A DNA stretch of 33,867 bases, taken from the NCBI RefSeq assembly GCF_028330525.1, contig NZ_JAQMSD010000036.1, positions 1 to 33,867 on the forward strand, read 5' to 3'. Below, piece by piece: positions 21,313 through 30,687 of this stretch. The position numbers were made by a program, and so were the translations under genes. Position 1 is the stretch's first letter. Each line of letters opens with the position of its first letter. This DNA comes from Spirulina sp. CS-785/01 (GTDB lineage: Bacteria > Cyanobacteriota > Cyanobacteriia > Cyanobacteriales > Spirulinaceae). Below the pieces are notes generated by a model that worked only from the letters and a program-made list of their open reading frames with translations, had not been told where the DNA came from and did not search any database.

Positions 21313-21753
21313 TTGATGTTTGGCCATGGGGGAGAGGAAATTGCAGAGGAGGTGGGAATGGAGGGGATGCACTTGGGCTATGTGGCCAGCGATCGCCTTA
21401 AAGCTATTGCCTACAGTGCTGCCGATATATCTATTTTACCCACTCGTTTGGATAATTTGCCCCTGGGGATTCAAGAAAGTTTCGCTTGTGGGACTCCTGT
21501 GGTGTCTTTTGCGGTGGGGGTAGTCCCAGAGTTAGTGCAATCCTATCAAACAGGATACCTCGCCTCCCCTGAAGATGCCCAGGATTTAAGTGGGGGAATT
21601 GTAGAATTATTGCACGCAGAGGGGTTACGGGGAGAAATGGGGAAAACTTGTCGGGAAAGGGTAGAACAGGACTATACTCTAGAATTGAAAGTCCAACGCT
21701 ATTCTGAACTGTATCACAAGCTATTGCAATGGCCATCCTCCACCACCCCCTAA
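21313..21753 (+). pseudogene. 5'-truncated GT4 glycosyltransferase (C-terminal domain only)
   Basis: About 146 codons remain, with the GT-B C-terminal fold: LGYVASDRLKAIAYSAADIS near 23-42, ILPTRLDNLPLGIQESFACG and TPVVSFAVGVVPELVQ, including the nucleotide-sugar-binding E-x7-E region. Full-length relatives have about 350-420 residues, so the N-terminal acceptor domain is gone. The frame is open back into leader 3 sequence (21301-21312), showing that the break is the leader junction. The first start codons are TTG 21313 and ATG 21316. It is unlikely to be functional as a glycosyltransferase. Confidence 0.85.
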
Positions 21754-22760
21754 CTCCTGATGATCTCCCCCCCCCTCCTCCCCAGAAATGGGGGTGGGGT
21801 TGGACTCAAGGGAGTGATCCAGTTTCCCCCCAAGGGGAGTATCCTTTAATTAGTATTGTCATTCCTAGTTACAATCAAGGACAGTTTTTAGAGGAAACGT
21901 TACGGTCGGTTTTATTACAAAATTATCCTCGTTTAGAGGTGATTGTGATTGATGGGGGGAGTACGGATGGAACGGTGGAAGTTTTACAAAAATATGCCCC
22001 TTTTCTGACTTATTGGGTGAGTGAACCAGATAATGGACAATCGGACGCAATTAATAAGGGGTTTCAACGTGCCACAGGGGCGTTAATTGGCTGGCAAAAT
22101 TCCGATGACACCTATGAACCTAATACTTTTAAAGCGGTGGCAGAAGCGTTTTTAAGCCATCCTGAAGCCGATGTTTTTTATGGGTTGGTGCGACATATTG
22201 ATGAAGCGGGAAACTTTGTGGCAGATTATCCCGTAACTGAGGCAACGGTGGCCAATATGATTCCTTATTCTGCGGTGACAAATCACTCGTTTTTTTATAC
22301 TCAAAAAGTGTTTAAGGCGGGTCACTTTATTAATACTAATTTAAAGCATTGTATGGATCAAGAGTTTATTTTAAGGCTCTTGTTAAATCAGTTTAATTTC
22401 TATTTTGAGCCTCGTATTATTGGCAATTGGCGAATTTATAAAAGTACCAAATCTTCCCGACAAATGGACGTTTGGGCGCAAGAGTCTTTTAATTTATGCT
22501 GGCAAGTTTATCATGATCAAGATTTAGATAAAACTACGAAAAGTAAAGCGCGAGACTGTCTGTATAGTCTCTGCTTAAATAACTTTAATCACGGGAGAGC
22601 TAGCATATTTTGTGACCAAATGCAAGTGCTTTTCAAAGAGTTTGGTTTTTTCTCCTTGTCTGGGATAATGTGGATAAAATATGCTCTGGCCTTATTGGGG
22701 GAAAAGCAATTACAAAAACTGCTGTACGTTAAAGAGAAATATAGCACAAAATTGAGTTAA
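21729..22760 (+). CDS. GT2 family glycosyltransferase
   Basis: The 343-residue protein has the GT-A GT2 core: ISIVIPSYNQGQFLEETLRS near 41-60, VIVIDGGSTDGTVEVL near 71, SDAINKGFQRATGALIGWQN then SDDTYEPNTF (the D-x-D-type metal site) near 105-130. The N-terminal 35 residues are proline-rich and variable. It overlaps the truncated GT4 gene by 25 nt. It would add a sugar in surface-polysaccharide synthesis; donor and acceptor are unknown. Confidence 0.9.
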   Translation: MAILHHPLTPDDLPPPPPQKWGWGWTQGSDPVSPQGEYPLISIVIPSYNQGQFLEETLRSVLLQNYPRLEVIVIDGGSTDGTVEVLQKYAPFLTYWVSEPDNGQSDAINKGFQRATGALIGWQNSDDTYEPNTFKAVAEAFLSHPEADVFYGLVRHIDEAGNFVADYPVTEATVANMIPYSAVTNHSFFYTQKVFKAGHFINTNLKHCMDQEFILRLLLNQFNFYFEPRIIGNWRIYKSTKSSRQMDVWAQESFNLCWQVYHDQDLDKTTKSKARDCLYSLCLNNFNHGRASIFCDQMQVLFKEFGFFSLSGIMWIKYALALLGEKQLQKLLYVKEKYSTKLS

Positions 22761-22776
22761 ATTAGGTTCAATAAAA

Positions 22777-23616
22777 ATGGTTAATATTGGGTATCGGAGT
22801 GCTAGATTAAAAGGGAAACTTGCTCGACATCTTTATGAGCAGAATATTGACCAACGGTTAAGAGTTCCCATTGAAAATTTTACCCGACTGAACTGTTCAG
22901 TCTATTGTCTCTCTTGTGCGCGAGACTTTCCCGAACAAGTGGCTAATATTCGCAGTTTTTTTAAATATGTGGGGATTCCGGAAAAGTATGTGGTGGTTGC
23001 CGATGGATACTCGTTAGAGCAACAGAAATTTTTGTATCAACTCCATGCTTGTCTCAAAGTTGTCCCTCTCCCAGACTTTATCGGACAAGAATTGCCTCAA
23101 CAAGTCTATGACTATGCGGCCTCTAATGGGATGGGAAAAAAGTTAGCTACTATTTTATCTATTCCCATTGGGAAAGGGTCTATTTATACGGACTCCGATG
23201 TGTTATTTTTTCCGGGGGGAGGGGAGTTAACGGAACTTATTAATGCTAACGATACTCAGTCCTATTATCTCCCTGATGCAGACCCCGCATTTGATCTCCG
23301 TATTTTACAGGAAACCGAACGGGATAACCCGGTTAATGGGGGGTTTATCCTGTTTAAGCATCAACCCGACTGGTCTTTGGCCATGGAACGGTTTTTGAAT
23401 TTACAAGACCCTCCCAATTATTTCACGGAACAGACCATGATGCACTTAACCTTACATCGAGATAATGCGAAACCCCTTCCCAAGGATAAGTATATTATGT
23501 GGCGAGATGATGAATTTATATTCCGCGATCGCTATGCTAAAGATACCACTGTCCTCCGTCATTACGTCACCCCGGTTCGTCACAAATTTTGGTGTAATTG
23601 GCAATATTTAGCATAA
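22777..23616 (+). CDS. Putative GT-A nucleotide-sugar transferase
   Basis: The 279-residue protein has a likely D-x-D metal site in GSIYTDSDVLFFPGG (about 144-158) and PVNGGFILFKHQ then YFTEQTMMHLTLH, a pattern found in GT8/GT77-like and related transferases. There is no membrane segment or signal peptide. Its place among glycosyltransferases supports the role. The exact family is not recognised. Confidence 0.65.
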   Translation: MVNIGYRSARLKGKLARHLYEQNIDQRLRVPIENFTRLNCSVYCLSCARDFPEQVANIRSFFKYVGIPEKYVVVADGYSLEQQKFLYQLHACLKVVPLPDFIGQELPQQVYDYAASNGMGKKLATILSIPIGKGSIYTDSDVLFFPGGGELTELINANDTQSYYLPDADPAFDLRILQETERDNPVNGGFILFKHQPDWSLAMERFLNLQDPPNYFTEQTMMHLTLHRDNAKPLPKDKYIMWRDDEFIFRDRYAKDTTVLRHYVTPVRHKFWCNWQYLA

Positions 23617-23654
23617 TTCTGCACAATTAACTGTAGTGTTGTTGTATTCCGGCC

Positions 23655-24497
23655 ATGACGCAAAGTATAGACCCCGTTTCCCTCCCCCCACCGTTTCCCG
23701 ACCATACCCAACTCCCTGAAGAAGATGGAACATTTGTGAAAAACTTTCAGGAACATCCCCAAAGTATCCTCTTAACCGACTCTCTCGGACTTGTCTTACG
23801 AGAACGACACCCTGATGGTCATTATGCCATTGGACAGGACTCAGGGATTTATTGGCGACTCACAGACCCCCCCCAACGGGGTGCAGAGGCCCCCGACTGG
23901 TATTATGTCCCTAATGTCCCCCCTCTGTTAGACGGTCAACATCGTCGGTCTTATGTCCTCTGGAGAGAACTCATTTCTCCCCTCATCGCGTTAGAATTTG
24001 CCAGTGGGACTGGAGAGGAGGAGAGGGATAGAACAACTTTATCTCAAGTGGATGCAGGAGAAGCAGAACGACCGGGTAAATTTTGGGTGTATGAACAGAT
24101 CATCCATATTGCCTATTATGGAATTTATTGGGTTAGTGAGGGACAGTTGGAGATGTATCATTTGGTTAACGGGTTTTATCACCCTCTCCCCCCCAATGAC
24201 CGAGGCCATTACCCAATTGAACCATTAGGGATAGAATTAGGATTATGGGAAGGTAACTATCAAAACCAGCATTCCTTGTGGTTGCGATGGTGGGATAATC
24301 AGGGAAACCTTTTATTGACAGGACGGGAACAGTCTATCTTAGACCAACAACAGGCCGACCAAGAACGACAACGGGCCGAGGCCGCAGAACGTTCTCAACA
24401 AGAGGCCATCCCTCGTTTACTCTCTATGGGACTCACTCCGGAACAAGTTACAGATGCGTTAGGACTCACCCTCGACGACATCCACCCCTTCCTGTGA
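23655..24497 (+). CDS. Uma2 family (DUF820) PD-(D/E)xK protein
   Basis: The 280-residue protein has the DUF820 core: APDWYYVPNVPPL near 75-87 (catalytic Asp), SPLIALEFASG near 108-118 (Glu) and YGIYWVSEGQLEMYHLV further on. The C-terminus (about 225-280) is a Gln/Glu/Arg/Ala coiled coil followed by SMGLTPEQVTDALGLTLDDI, a helical motif common on cyanobacterial Uma2 proteins. These proteins are abundant in cyanobacteria and their role is not known. It interrupts the glycosyltransferase genes. Confidence 0.88.
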   Translation: MTQSIDPVSLPPPFPDHTQLPEEDGTFVKNFQEHPQSILLTDSLGLVLRERHPDGHYAIGQDSGIYWRLTDPPQRGAEAPDWYYVPNVPPLLDGQHRRSYVLWRELISPLIALEFASGTGEEERDRTTLSQVDAGEAERPGKFWVYEQIIHIAYYGIYWVSEGQLEMYHLVNGFYHPLPPNDRGHYPIEPLGIELGLWEGNYQNQHSLWLRWWDNQGNLLLTGREQSILDQQQADQERQRAEAAERSQQEAIPRLLSMGLTPEQVTDALGLTLDDIHPFL

Positions 24498-24596
24498 TGT
24501 ACTGGTGACTCTCCAGAAACTAAAAATTGCTTAAATTTGGCTGAAAGCCTTGCTGTGATGAGTTTCTGACCTTCTCTTTAGGGTAAGGGTAACATC

Positions 24597-24681
24597 TCCC
24601 TGTTCCCTATTCCCTGTTCCCTGTTCCCTTCGGATGCTGGTGACTGATTACTGTTTACTGTTTACTGTTTACTGTTTACTG
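24597..24681. repeat. Heptanucleotide short tandem repeats (TTCCCTG and TGTTTAC types)
   Basis: About four TTCCCTG-like units (24597-24630) are followed by about five TGTTTAC units (24643-24681). This is the classic cyanobacterial STRR type. The second block runs up to the start codon of the next gene and has extended its frame upstream. A small copy is at 30676-30707. Confidence 0.9.
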
Positions 24682-25845
24682 ATGAGACCTCTCAACATCC
24701 TGCTAATGCTTCATGTTCCCCTCAATCGGAATTTTGGGGGGTCTAGGGTACAGTTAGAATTGGCTGAAGAATGGGAGAAACTTGGCCATCATATTGAAAA
24801 ATTTGATGCTAATGATGCGTTTCCTCAGGCCAAACATTCTCTCTTTAATACGCTAACCCGTCCCCGTTTCCACGAAAAGGCCGAACAATTTATCCGAGAC
24901 CAAGGACACCGTTTTGATATTATCGACGCACATCAGGGTAATATTACCTGTTCTAAGACCCGTTTGGGGTTTTCGGGGTTGCTGGTGACTCGTTCGGTGG
25001 GGTTGTATCCTCTCTATGAAGCGTTTCGTCGGTCCACGGTGGGGAAGGGGAAAGCGGAGAGTTGGAAAACTCGGTTGGTGAATGGGGTGTTAGCATGGCG
25101 CGATCGCAAGGAAATTCCCCATTGTTTTCAAAGTTACCACCATTGTGACTTAATTAACCTCCCCAACCCTGACGAAAAGGACTATTTGGAGACAGAAGCA
25201 GGACTCGGAGACAAATGTGTTGTTTTCCCGTTCGGCCTCTCTGAGGAACGACTCACGACTCTACAAACTACCAGTAAACCTCCCGCAGTCCGGTTACAGT
25301 CTCCCCAAGTGGTGTTTATCGGGACTTGGTGTTTGCGGAAGGGGTCCAAGGACTGGCCGCAAATTATTCAACAAGTGAGGGAGAAAGTCCCCCACGTCCA
25401 ATTTCTCTTTTTAGGGACGGGTTCTCCTGCAAATGTTGTTCTAGAGGACTTAAACCTCTCTCCAGAGGGGATTAAAATTATTCCTTCCTACGATAGCAAC
25501 AGTCTCCCCTCTCTCCTCGAAAACGCAACTGTAGGGGCCTTTCCTAGTTATATTGAGGGGTTTGGGTTTGCGGTGTTGGAGAAACTGGCCGCGGGTATCC
25601 CGACGGTTGCGTATGATGTCCCTGGACCGAGGGAGATGTTGCAACGGAGTCGGGTCCCGTTAATGGTTCGGGTGGGGGACTCTCACGCATTTAGTCAGAA
25701 ACTTATTGACCTGTTACAGTTGCAGGAGTCCCAGTATCATGCTTTGGTTCAAGACTGTCAGACTATTGCGGAGAAGTTTCGCTGGAGTAGAATAGCCAAG
25801 GAAATGTTAACGGTTTATCAAGAACGTCTCACTCAACTCTCATGA
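24682..25845 (+). CDS. GT4 family glycosyltransferase
   Basis: The start is ATG 24682, giving 387 residues (MRPLNILLMLHVPLNRNFGG); the frame upstream to 24634 is only tandem repeat. It has the GT-B fold with VVFIGTWCLRKGSKDWPQII near 210, LFLGTGSP, IIPSYDSNSLPSLLENATVG and AFPSYIEGFGFAVLEKLAAG then IPTVAYDVPGPREML, the E-x7-E site of GT4 enzymes. It retains sugar-nucleotide configuration in the products of this family. The stop overlaps the next gene by 4 nt. Confidence 0.92.
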   Translation: MRPLNILLMLHVPLNRNFGGSRVQLELAEEWEKLGHHIEKFDANDAFPQAKHSLFNTLTRPRFHEKAEQFIRDQGHRFDIIDAHQGNITCSKTRLGFSGLLVTRSVGLYPLYEAFRRSTVGKGKAESWKTRLVNGVLAWRDRKEIPHCFQSYHHCDLINLPNPDEKDYLETEAGLGDKCVVFPFGLSEERLTTLQTTSKPPAVRLQSPQVVFIGTWCLRKGSKDWPQIIQQVREKVPHVQFLFLGTGSPANVVLEDLNLSPEGIKIIPSYDSNSLPSLLENATVGAFPSYIEGFGFAVLEKLAAGIPTVAYDVPGPREMLQRSRVPLMVRVGDSHAFSQKLIDLLQLQESQYHALVQDCQTIAEKFRWSRIAKEMLTVYQERLTQLS

Positions 25846-26678
25846 CCTCTAAAATTCGTCTAAGTATTGCACTATTGACACGGAATCGGCCAGAGTCGTT
25901 AAATGAATGTTTAGAAAGTGTGCGATCGCAATCTGTCCAACCTTTTGAAGTTGTCGTGTCTGATAACTCTGACCCTGACTTGGCCACCGATACAAAAGCA
26001 GTTGCAGACCGTTGGGATTGTCGCTACATTACCGGGAGTTTACGAGGGTTATGTTCTAACCGTAATCATGCCGCCGTCGCTTGTCAAGGCACGCATATCC
26101 GCACTATGGATGATGACCATATTTTACCCCCCGATCATCTCAAAAAATGCCTAGAGGCCATCCAATCTGATCCCCATTCCATTTGGACAACGGGGGAAAT
26201 TGGCTATATTGAAGGGGAATTTTATAATCAAGCTGAAACCGCGAACCAATTAAGTCCCTCTGGGGTGGGAATTGGTATTACAAACCCCAATGACAATTGG
26301 GGAATTGCTGATGGTTCAACGATTTATCCCCGGACTATTTATGACCAAGGGTTTCGGATGTTGGAAGATTATGAGTATGGGGAAAGTTCTTTGGAATTTG
26401 GGGCCTATCTCTATGCTAATGGGTTTCGCAGTCGCTGTATTTTAGGGGTCTATGTGGAACATTATGCGGAGGCCGCAACGATTACCCGTCGTCCTCTCAG
26501 TATGTACGAAAGTCGTTTATACTCTAGTATTTGCTATAACTTATATTTTCAAAAAAATTACGCTTTATTTCTCCGTTATTTGGGGTCTTATAGTTGGCGA
26601 TTAAGACAGCACAAAAATATCTTGACTTATCTTCCTCAAATGCTCAATAAGGTTTATAATAGATGGGGGAATATTTAA
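25842..26678 (+). CDS. GT2 family glycosyltransferase
   Basis: The 278-residue protein has LSIALLTRNRPESLNECLES near 6-25, FEVVVSDNSD and THIRTMDDDHILPPDHLKKC near 88-107, in which the D-D-D run is the metal site. Its start overlaps the stop of the upstream GT4 gene as ATGA. Role in polysaccharide assembly is inferred from the neighbours. Confidence 0.92.
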   Translation: MTSKIRLSIALLTRNRPESLNECLESVRSQSVQPFEVVVSDNSDPDLATDTKAVADRWDCRYITGSLRGLCSNRNHAAVACQGTHIRTMDDDHILPPDHLKKCLEAIQSDPHSIWTTGEIGYIEGEFYNQAETANQLSPSGVGIGITNPNDNWGIADGSTIYPRTIYDQGFRMLEDYEYGESSLEFGAYLYANGFRSRCILGVYVEHYAEAATITRRPLSMYESRLYSSICYNLYFQKNYALFLRYLGSYSWRLRQHKNILTYLPQMLNKVYNRWGNI

Positions 26679-26707
26679 TATTTTACGCTGTCTAATCGTT
26701 AAAGTCA

Positions 26708-28318
26708 ATGAAAAAAACAATTACTCAATTTATTCAGCAAAACTGGGAACTCTGGATTAGCTTATTGTGTTTTGCAGGGATTTTATTTTTATTCCTGATT
26801 CAGTCTTTACAACAAAATCAAGGCCATTTAGTTTATGCTTTGGATGATGCTTATATTCATATGGCGATCGCTAAAAATTTGGCACAACATTCTCTCTGGG
26901 GAGTTACTCCTTTTGAGTTTTCTGCCGCATCTTCTTCTATTTTATGGACATTGCTTTTAGCATTTGCTTATAAAATTTTTGGTATTTCTGAACCTTTGCC
27001 GTTAATTCTCAATATTATATTTGCCATTGGTATTATAACAGTTTTTTACTTTTATCTCAAGCAATACAATCAAAATTCCCTGTTTTTAATCAGTAGTACC
27101 CTCTTATTAATTATCATCACTCCCCTTCCCACCTTAGTCTTTACGGGAATGGAACATACTTTACAAGTTTTGCTGGTTTTCCTCTTTGTTTATATTCTCC
27201 AAAAAGTCCTCAAAACTCCTCAAACTAACACTCCCTTTAAACTCTTATTATTCCTCACTTTACTCTTGGCCTTAACTCGGTATGAACATCTACTCCTCAT
27301 CACCACCACTACTGCTGTCTTTGCCTTTTTTCATCAACTCAAACGCGGACTATCTTTACTGGTTATTCTCTTAACCGCTTGGTCTATTTTTGGTGTATAT
27401 TTTTGGTTGAATGGGAGTTATTTTTTACCCAACTCCGTCTTAGTCAAAAATCCCACCCTTGACTTTGATTTCTGGACAAAAGTTAAAAGTCTCTTGGGGG
27501 GACAACTGATTTTTACTCTCTCTAACTATCCCGCAATTTGGTTGTTAATTGTCATCGGATTAACTCTGCTCATTTTAAACTACCCAAAAAGTCACTTAAA
27601 GGACTCCAAACAAATTATATTACTCATTGCCCTAATTACAACCATTCTGCATATTCAATGGGCGAGAATTGGCTGGCTTTTTCGCTATGAAGCCTATTTT
27701 ATAGCCTTAAATTGGCTGGCCATTAGCACATCATTAAGCAATTATATCCCTCGCAAAATTAACAGGATTTTCAACTTATCTTTGACCCAAATTATAGCAA
27801 CTCTTTCCGTAATTCTATTAATTGTAACGTCCCCTCTTATGTCACGGGGAAGAAATGCTTTTACTCAATCTTTACAAGCAACTACAAATATTTATGAACA
27901 ACAATATCAAATGGGTCAATTTGTGCAAAAATATTATCAAGGAGAAGCAATTGTAGCCCATGATATCGGAGCAATAAGTTATTTGGGCAATCCGCAACTT
28001 TTAGATGTCGCAGGACTAGGAACAAATGAAATTACCGGGTTAATTATTAATCAAAAAATGACCGATAAAATATTACAACAATTAGCGCAAAAACACAACA
28101 GTAAAATTGCTGTAATTTATGAAAGTAATATCATTCCCAGTCAATGGGAAAAGGTGGGAGAATGGCAAATTACGAACAATGTTATTGCCTTACGGGATAC
28201 CGTTATTTTTTATGCGGTTGATCCCCAAGAAACTCAGAAGTTAATCACTAATTTACAAGATTATTCGCAACACCTTCCAGACACCGTTCAAGAAAAAGGA
28301 GAATATACCCAAGAATGA
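26708..28318 (+). CDS. Polytopic membrane glycosyltransferase (GT39/mannosyltransferase-like)
   Basis: The 536-residue protein has roughly ten hydrophobic segments. The first external loop has ALDDAYIHMAIAKNLAQHSL (about 45-64) followed by WGVTPFEFSAASSSILW; the acidic D-D-A-Y-I-H motif is typical of polyprenyl-phosphate-sugar-dependent GT-C transferases. A soluble C-terminal domain (about 400-536) follows. It would work on the periplasmic side of the plasma membrane. The stop overlaps the next gene by 4 nt. Confidence 0.85.
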   Translation: MKKTITQFIQQNWELWISLLCFAGILFLFLIQSLQQNQGHLVYALDDAYIHMAIAKNLAQHSLWGVTPFEFSAASSSILWTLLLAFAYKIFGISEPLPLILNIIFAIGIITVFYFYLKQYNQNSLFLISSTLLLIIITPLPTLVFTGMEHTLQVLLVFLFVYILQKVLKTPQTNTPFKLLLFLTLLLALTRYEHLLLITTTTAVFAFFHQLKRGLSLLVILLTAWSIFGVYFWLNGSYFLPNSVLVKNPTLDFDFWTKVKSLLGGQLIFTLSNYPAIWLLIVIGLTLLILNYPKSHLKDSKQIILLIALITTILHIQWARIGWLFRYEAYFIALNWLAISTSLSNYIPRKINRIFNLSLTQIIATLSVILLIVTSPLMSRGRNAFTQSLQATTNIYEQQYQMGQFVQKYYQGEAIVAHDIGAISYLGNPQLLDVAGLGTNEITGLIINQKMTDKILQQLAQKHNSKIAVIYESNIIPSQWEKVGEWQITNNVIALRDTVIFYAVDPQETQKLITNLQDYSQHLPDTVQEKGEYTQE

Positions 28319-29427
28319 AAATTTTATCTATTAGCAATTGCCCCTTAAATGAATCCCAAGGTTCAGGTTATGTAGTTGTTAATTTCTCCCAAAGATTACG
28401 ACAATTTGGCCATGAAGTTGATAACTTTGCACCCGATGATTATGAACCTTTACAATTTTTAAGAGGGAGAGCAAATAATTATCGTCTCGCATTAGGGATG
28501 CTTCCCTTTACTCTCCAAAAATTACAGCAAAAATCCTATGATATTATTGAATTTTACGGGGCAGATGCTTGGTTTACAATTTATGTGTTATCCCGATTTT
28601 GGAAAAATAAATATTTATTAGTGCATCATTCTAATGGCATTGAAAATCAGTTTAATGCCGTCTTGAAGCAATATTCCCAACTCCAAGACACCTCGCAAAA
28701 ATGGTATCAATTGGATCAAAGTCTGCTCTTTCAATATGCCTTTCGAGAGGTACAGGGAATTATTACCCAATCCGATTACGATCGCCATTATGCTTTACAA
28801 CAAAACTATCAAGATGCAGATCATGTCTTAACTATTCCCTCTGGGTTAAGTAAAGACTACTTAGGGTTAAACGTGGACTTTACTCGGCCTCCCGTAATTG
28901 GTTATTGTGGGTCTTGGATTGCTCGTAAAGGGATTAAAACCATACAACAAGATATCCCCCAAATTTTACAAGACTTTCCTGATAGTCAGTTGGTCTTAAT
29001 TGGAGTTGGGGAAGACTTCCGAATAGCCGATTATTTCCCCACTACGGTACAATCCCAAATCAAAGTTATTCCTTTTGTGGCCAATAAACAGGAATTAGCC
29101 CAACTCTATCAAACCCTCTCCATTGTTATTGTCCCCTCCTTATACGAAAGTTTCGGCCTTGTCACCGCAGAGGCCATGGCCTGTGGATGTGCGGTGGTGG
29201 CCAGTCGGGTGGGATATGCGGTGGGCCGACAGCATCAAGAGGAGATTTATCTACTAGACTCCCCCACCTCTCCCTATCTCTATGAAGCGGTTAAAACCCT
29301 ATTGGCCAATGAAACCTTACGGCTTAAAATAGCACAACACGGTTATCAGGCCGTACAAGGGTTAACGTGGGAGAATGCGATCGCACGCCTTGAACAAGTC
29401 TATCAACATTGGTTAAAGCAACAATAA
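28315..29427 (+). CDS. GT4 family glycosyltransferase
   Basis: The 370-residue protein starts MKILSISNCPLNESQGSGYV and has VIGYCGSWIARKGIKTIQQD near 198, LVLIGVGEDFRIADYF and VVPSLYESFGLVTAEAMACG then CAVVASRVGYAVG, the nucleotide-sugar site of GT4. Start overlaps the stop of the membrane transferase (ATGA). Confidence 0.92.
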   Translation: MKILSISNCPLNESQGSGYVVVNFSQRLRQFGHEVDNFAPDDYEPLQFLRGRANNYRLALGMLPFTLQKLQQKSYDIIEFYGADAWFTIYVLSRFWKNKYLLVHHSNGIENQFNAVLKQYSQLQDTSQKWYQLDQSLLFQYAFREVQGIITQSDYDRHYALQQNYQDADHVLTIPSGLSKDYLGLNVDFTRPPVIGYCGSWIARKGIKTIQQDIPQILQDFPDSQLVLIGVGEDFRIADYFPTTVQSQIKVIPFVANKQELAQLYQTLSIVIVPSLYESFGLVTAEAMACGCAVVASRVGYAVGRQHQEEIYLLDSPTSPYLYEAVKTLLANETLRLKIAQHGYQAVQGLTWENAIARLEQVYQHWLKQQ

Positions 29428-29452
29428 ACAATAAACAATTACCCATTAATAT

Positions 29453-30676
29453 ATGCTATTCCTGATCATTGCTTGGTTGATTCTAGGGAGCATCTGTTGG
29501 ACCATTGGCACAGGTATTTTACACCGACTCGATCGCGGTCAAGTGTGGGATAAAAACAGCGATCGCGCCATTCTGGCCATCTGGTTAGGATTAATCCCCC
29601 TTACCCTCTCCCTCCTCACCCTCTCCTTCTTCACTCCCCTCTCCCCCCTCAGCTTACTCGCCACCAGTCTCCTCCTCATCCTCCTCACCCGGAAACCCCA
29701 CCTCAGCCACGATCTCACCCCCCTCTTGCGCCATCTCTCCTGGCGCACCGGAAGCGGTTTGCTCCTCATTCTCCTCCTTGATGCCGCCCTCCTCACCACC
29801 GGATGTCCCCTCTTTCCCTCCAGTCTCTTTTGCCTCAACACCCTCCCTTGGGCCATCGGCACAGAAACCACCCAGCAAATGTCCCACAGCATCCAAAACT
29901 GCGCCCGTTGGTCCTGTCCCCCACCCCCACCCAGCAACCCCCAACCCGGAGCCTGGATTCTCCCTTGGCTACAACAAGAGAGACGAGCCACCTTTCTCCT
30001 CCTCTGCACCTTAGCAGCATTAGGCGGGTTACTGCGCTTACCCCGTCGCTACTCTCTCCCCGGTCAACTCTACCTCATCAGCTTAGGACTTTTAGGCAGT
30101 AGTTTTGTGTTTTATGGGAGTCCCTCCTTACGCATTGGCATCAGTTACTTTTACATCATCCCCACCCTACTCCTCACCCACTACTGTCACCAGCAAAAGC
30201 ATTTACGCTTATTCGCCCTCTGGGTCATTGCCGGAACAGTCAACCTCTGGTTACAACCCTCCACCACCCTCGCTCTCATGGTGTTTCTCACCATCGGGTT
30301 TACCCTCGCACTCCGCTATTTTATCTCCCCCCGACAAGTGGGAGTCTTTCTCGGTGCATTACTCCTACTCGTCGGCCTCGTCCCCATTAAAATGTACCTC
30401 ACCCCCCCCGGATTTCAACCTCACTGGGCCTGGCCACCCCCCATCCAACCCCTCAACCCCTTCCCCTTTGTAACGCGGGAAATCAACAATATTACTTACT
30501 ATACGCCAGACCCCGATTATAAATGGATGAGGGCCCATAACTTCCAAGTCGCGGAAGACCGATGCTGGAATGCTCCTCTCCCCTGCACCCCAGAAGTTAC
30601 TCACACCGATATCCGTCTCCGAAAACCCAGTCAGGGTATTGCAGGAGGGTTTGTCCGAGAGGCCGATGACGAATAA
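29453..30676 (+). CDS. LIC_10190-like multi-pass membrane protein
   Basis: The 407-residue protein has about nine hydrophobic segments, starting MLFLIIAWLILGSICWTIGT. The C-terminal soluble end has AEDRCWNAPLPCTPEVTHTD followed by IRLRKPSQG, which I associate with the LIC_10190 family of sugar-polymer-related membrane proteins. It is shorter than many members. The middle of the gene is unusually C-rich. It follows the GT4 gene by 25 nt and probably belongs to the same operon. A role in polymerising or modifying the polysaccharide is inference. Confidence 0.75.
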   Translation: MLFLIIAWLILGSICWTIGTGILHRLDRGQVWDKNSDRAILAIWLGLIPLTLSLLTLSFFTPLSPLSLLATSLLLILLTRKPHLSHDLTPLLRHLSWRTGSGLLLILLLDAALLTTGCPLFPSSLFCLNTLPWAIGTETTQQMSHSIQNCARWSCPPPPPSNPQPGAWILPWLQQERRATFLLLCTLAALGGLLRLPRRYSLPGQLYLISLGLLGSSFVFYGSPSLRIGISYFYIIPTLLLTHYCHQQKHLRLFALWVIAGTVNLWLQPSTTLALMVFLTIGFTLALRYFISPRQVGVFLGALLLLVGLVPIKMYLTPPGFQPHWAWPPPIQPLNPFPFVTREINNITYYTPDPDYKWMRAHNFQVAEDRCWNAPLPCTPEVTHTDIRLRKPSQGIAGGFVREADDE

Positions 30677-30687
30677 CTGTTTACTGT

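Noticed and set aside
24634-24681. 16-residue N-terminal extension of the GT4 gene
   Set aside because: It is translated tandem repeat (TGTTTAC units); the natural GT4 start MRPLNILL is at 24682.
29539-30020. Long minus- and plus-strand frames inside the LIC_10190-like gene
   Set aside because: They are shadows caused by the C-rich codons of the real gene, with arginine- or proline-rich low-complexity products.
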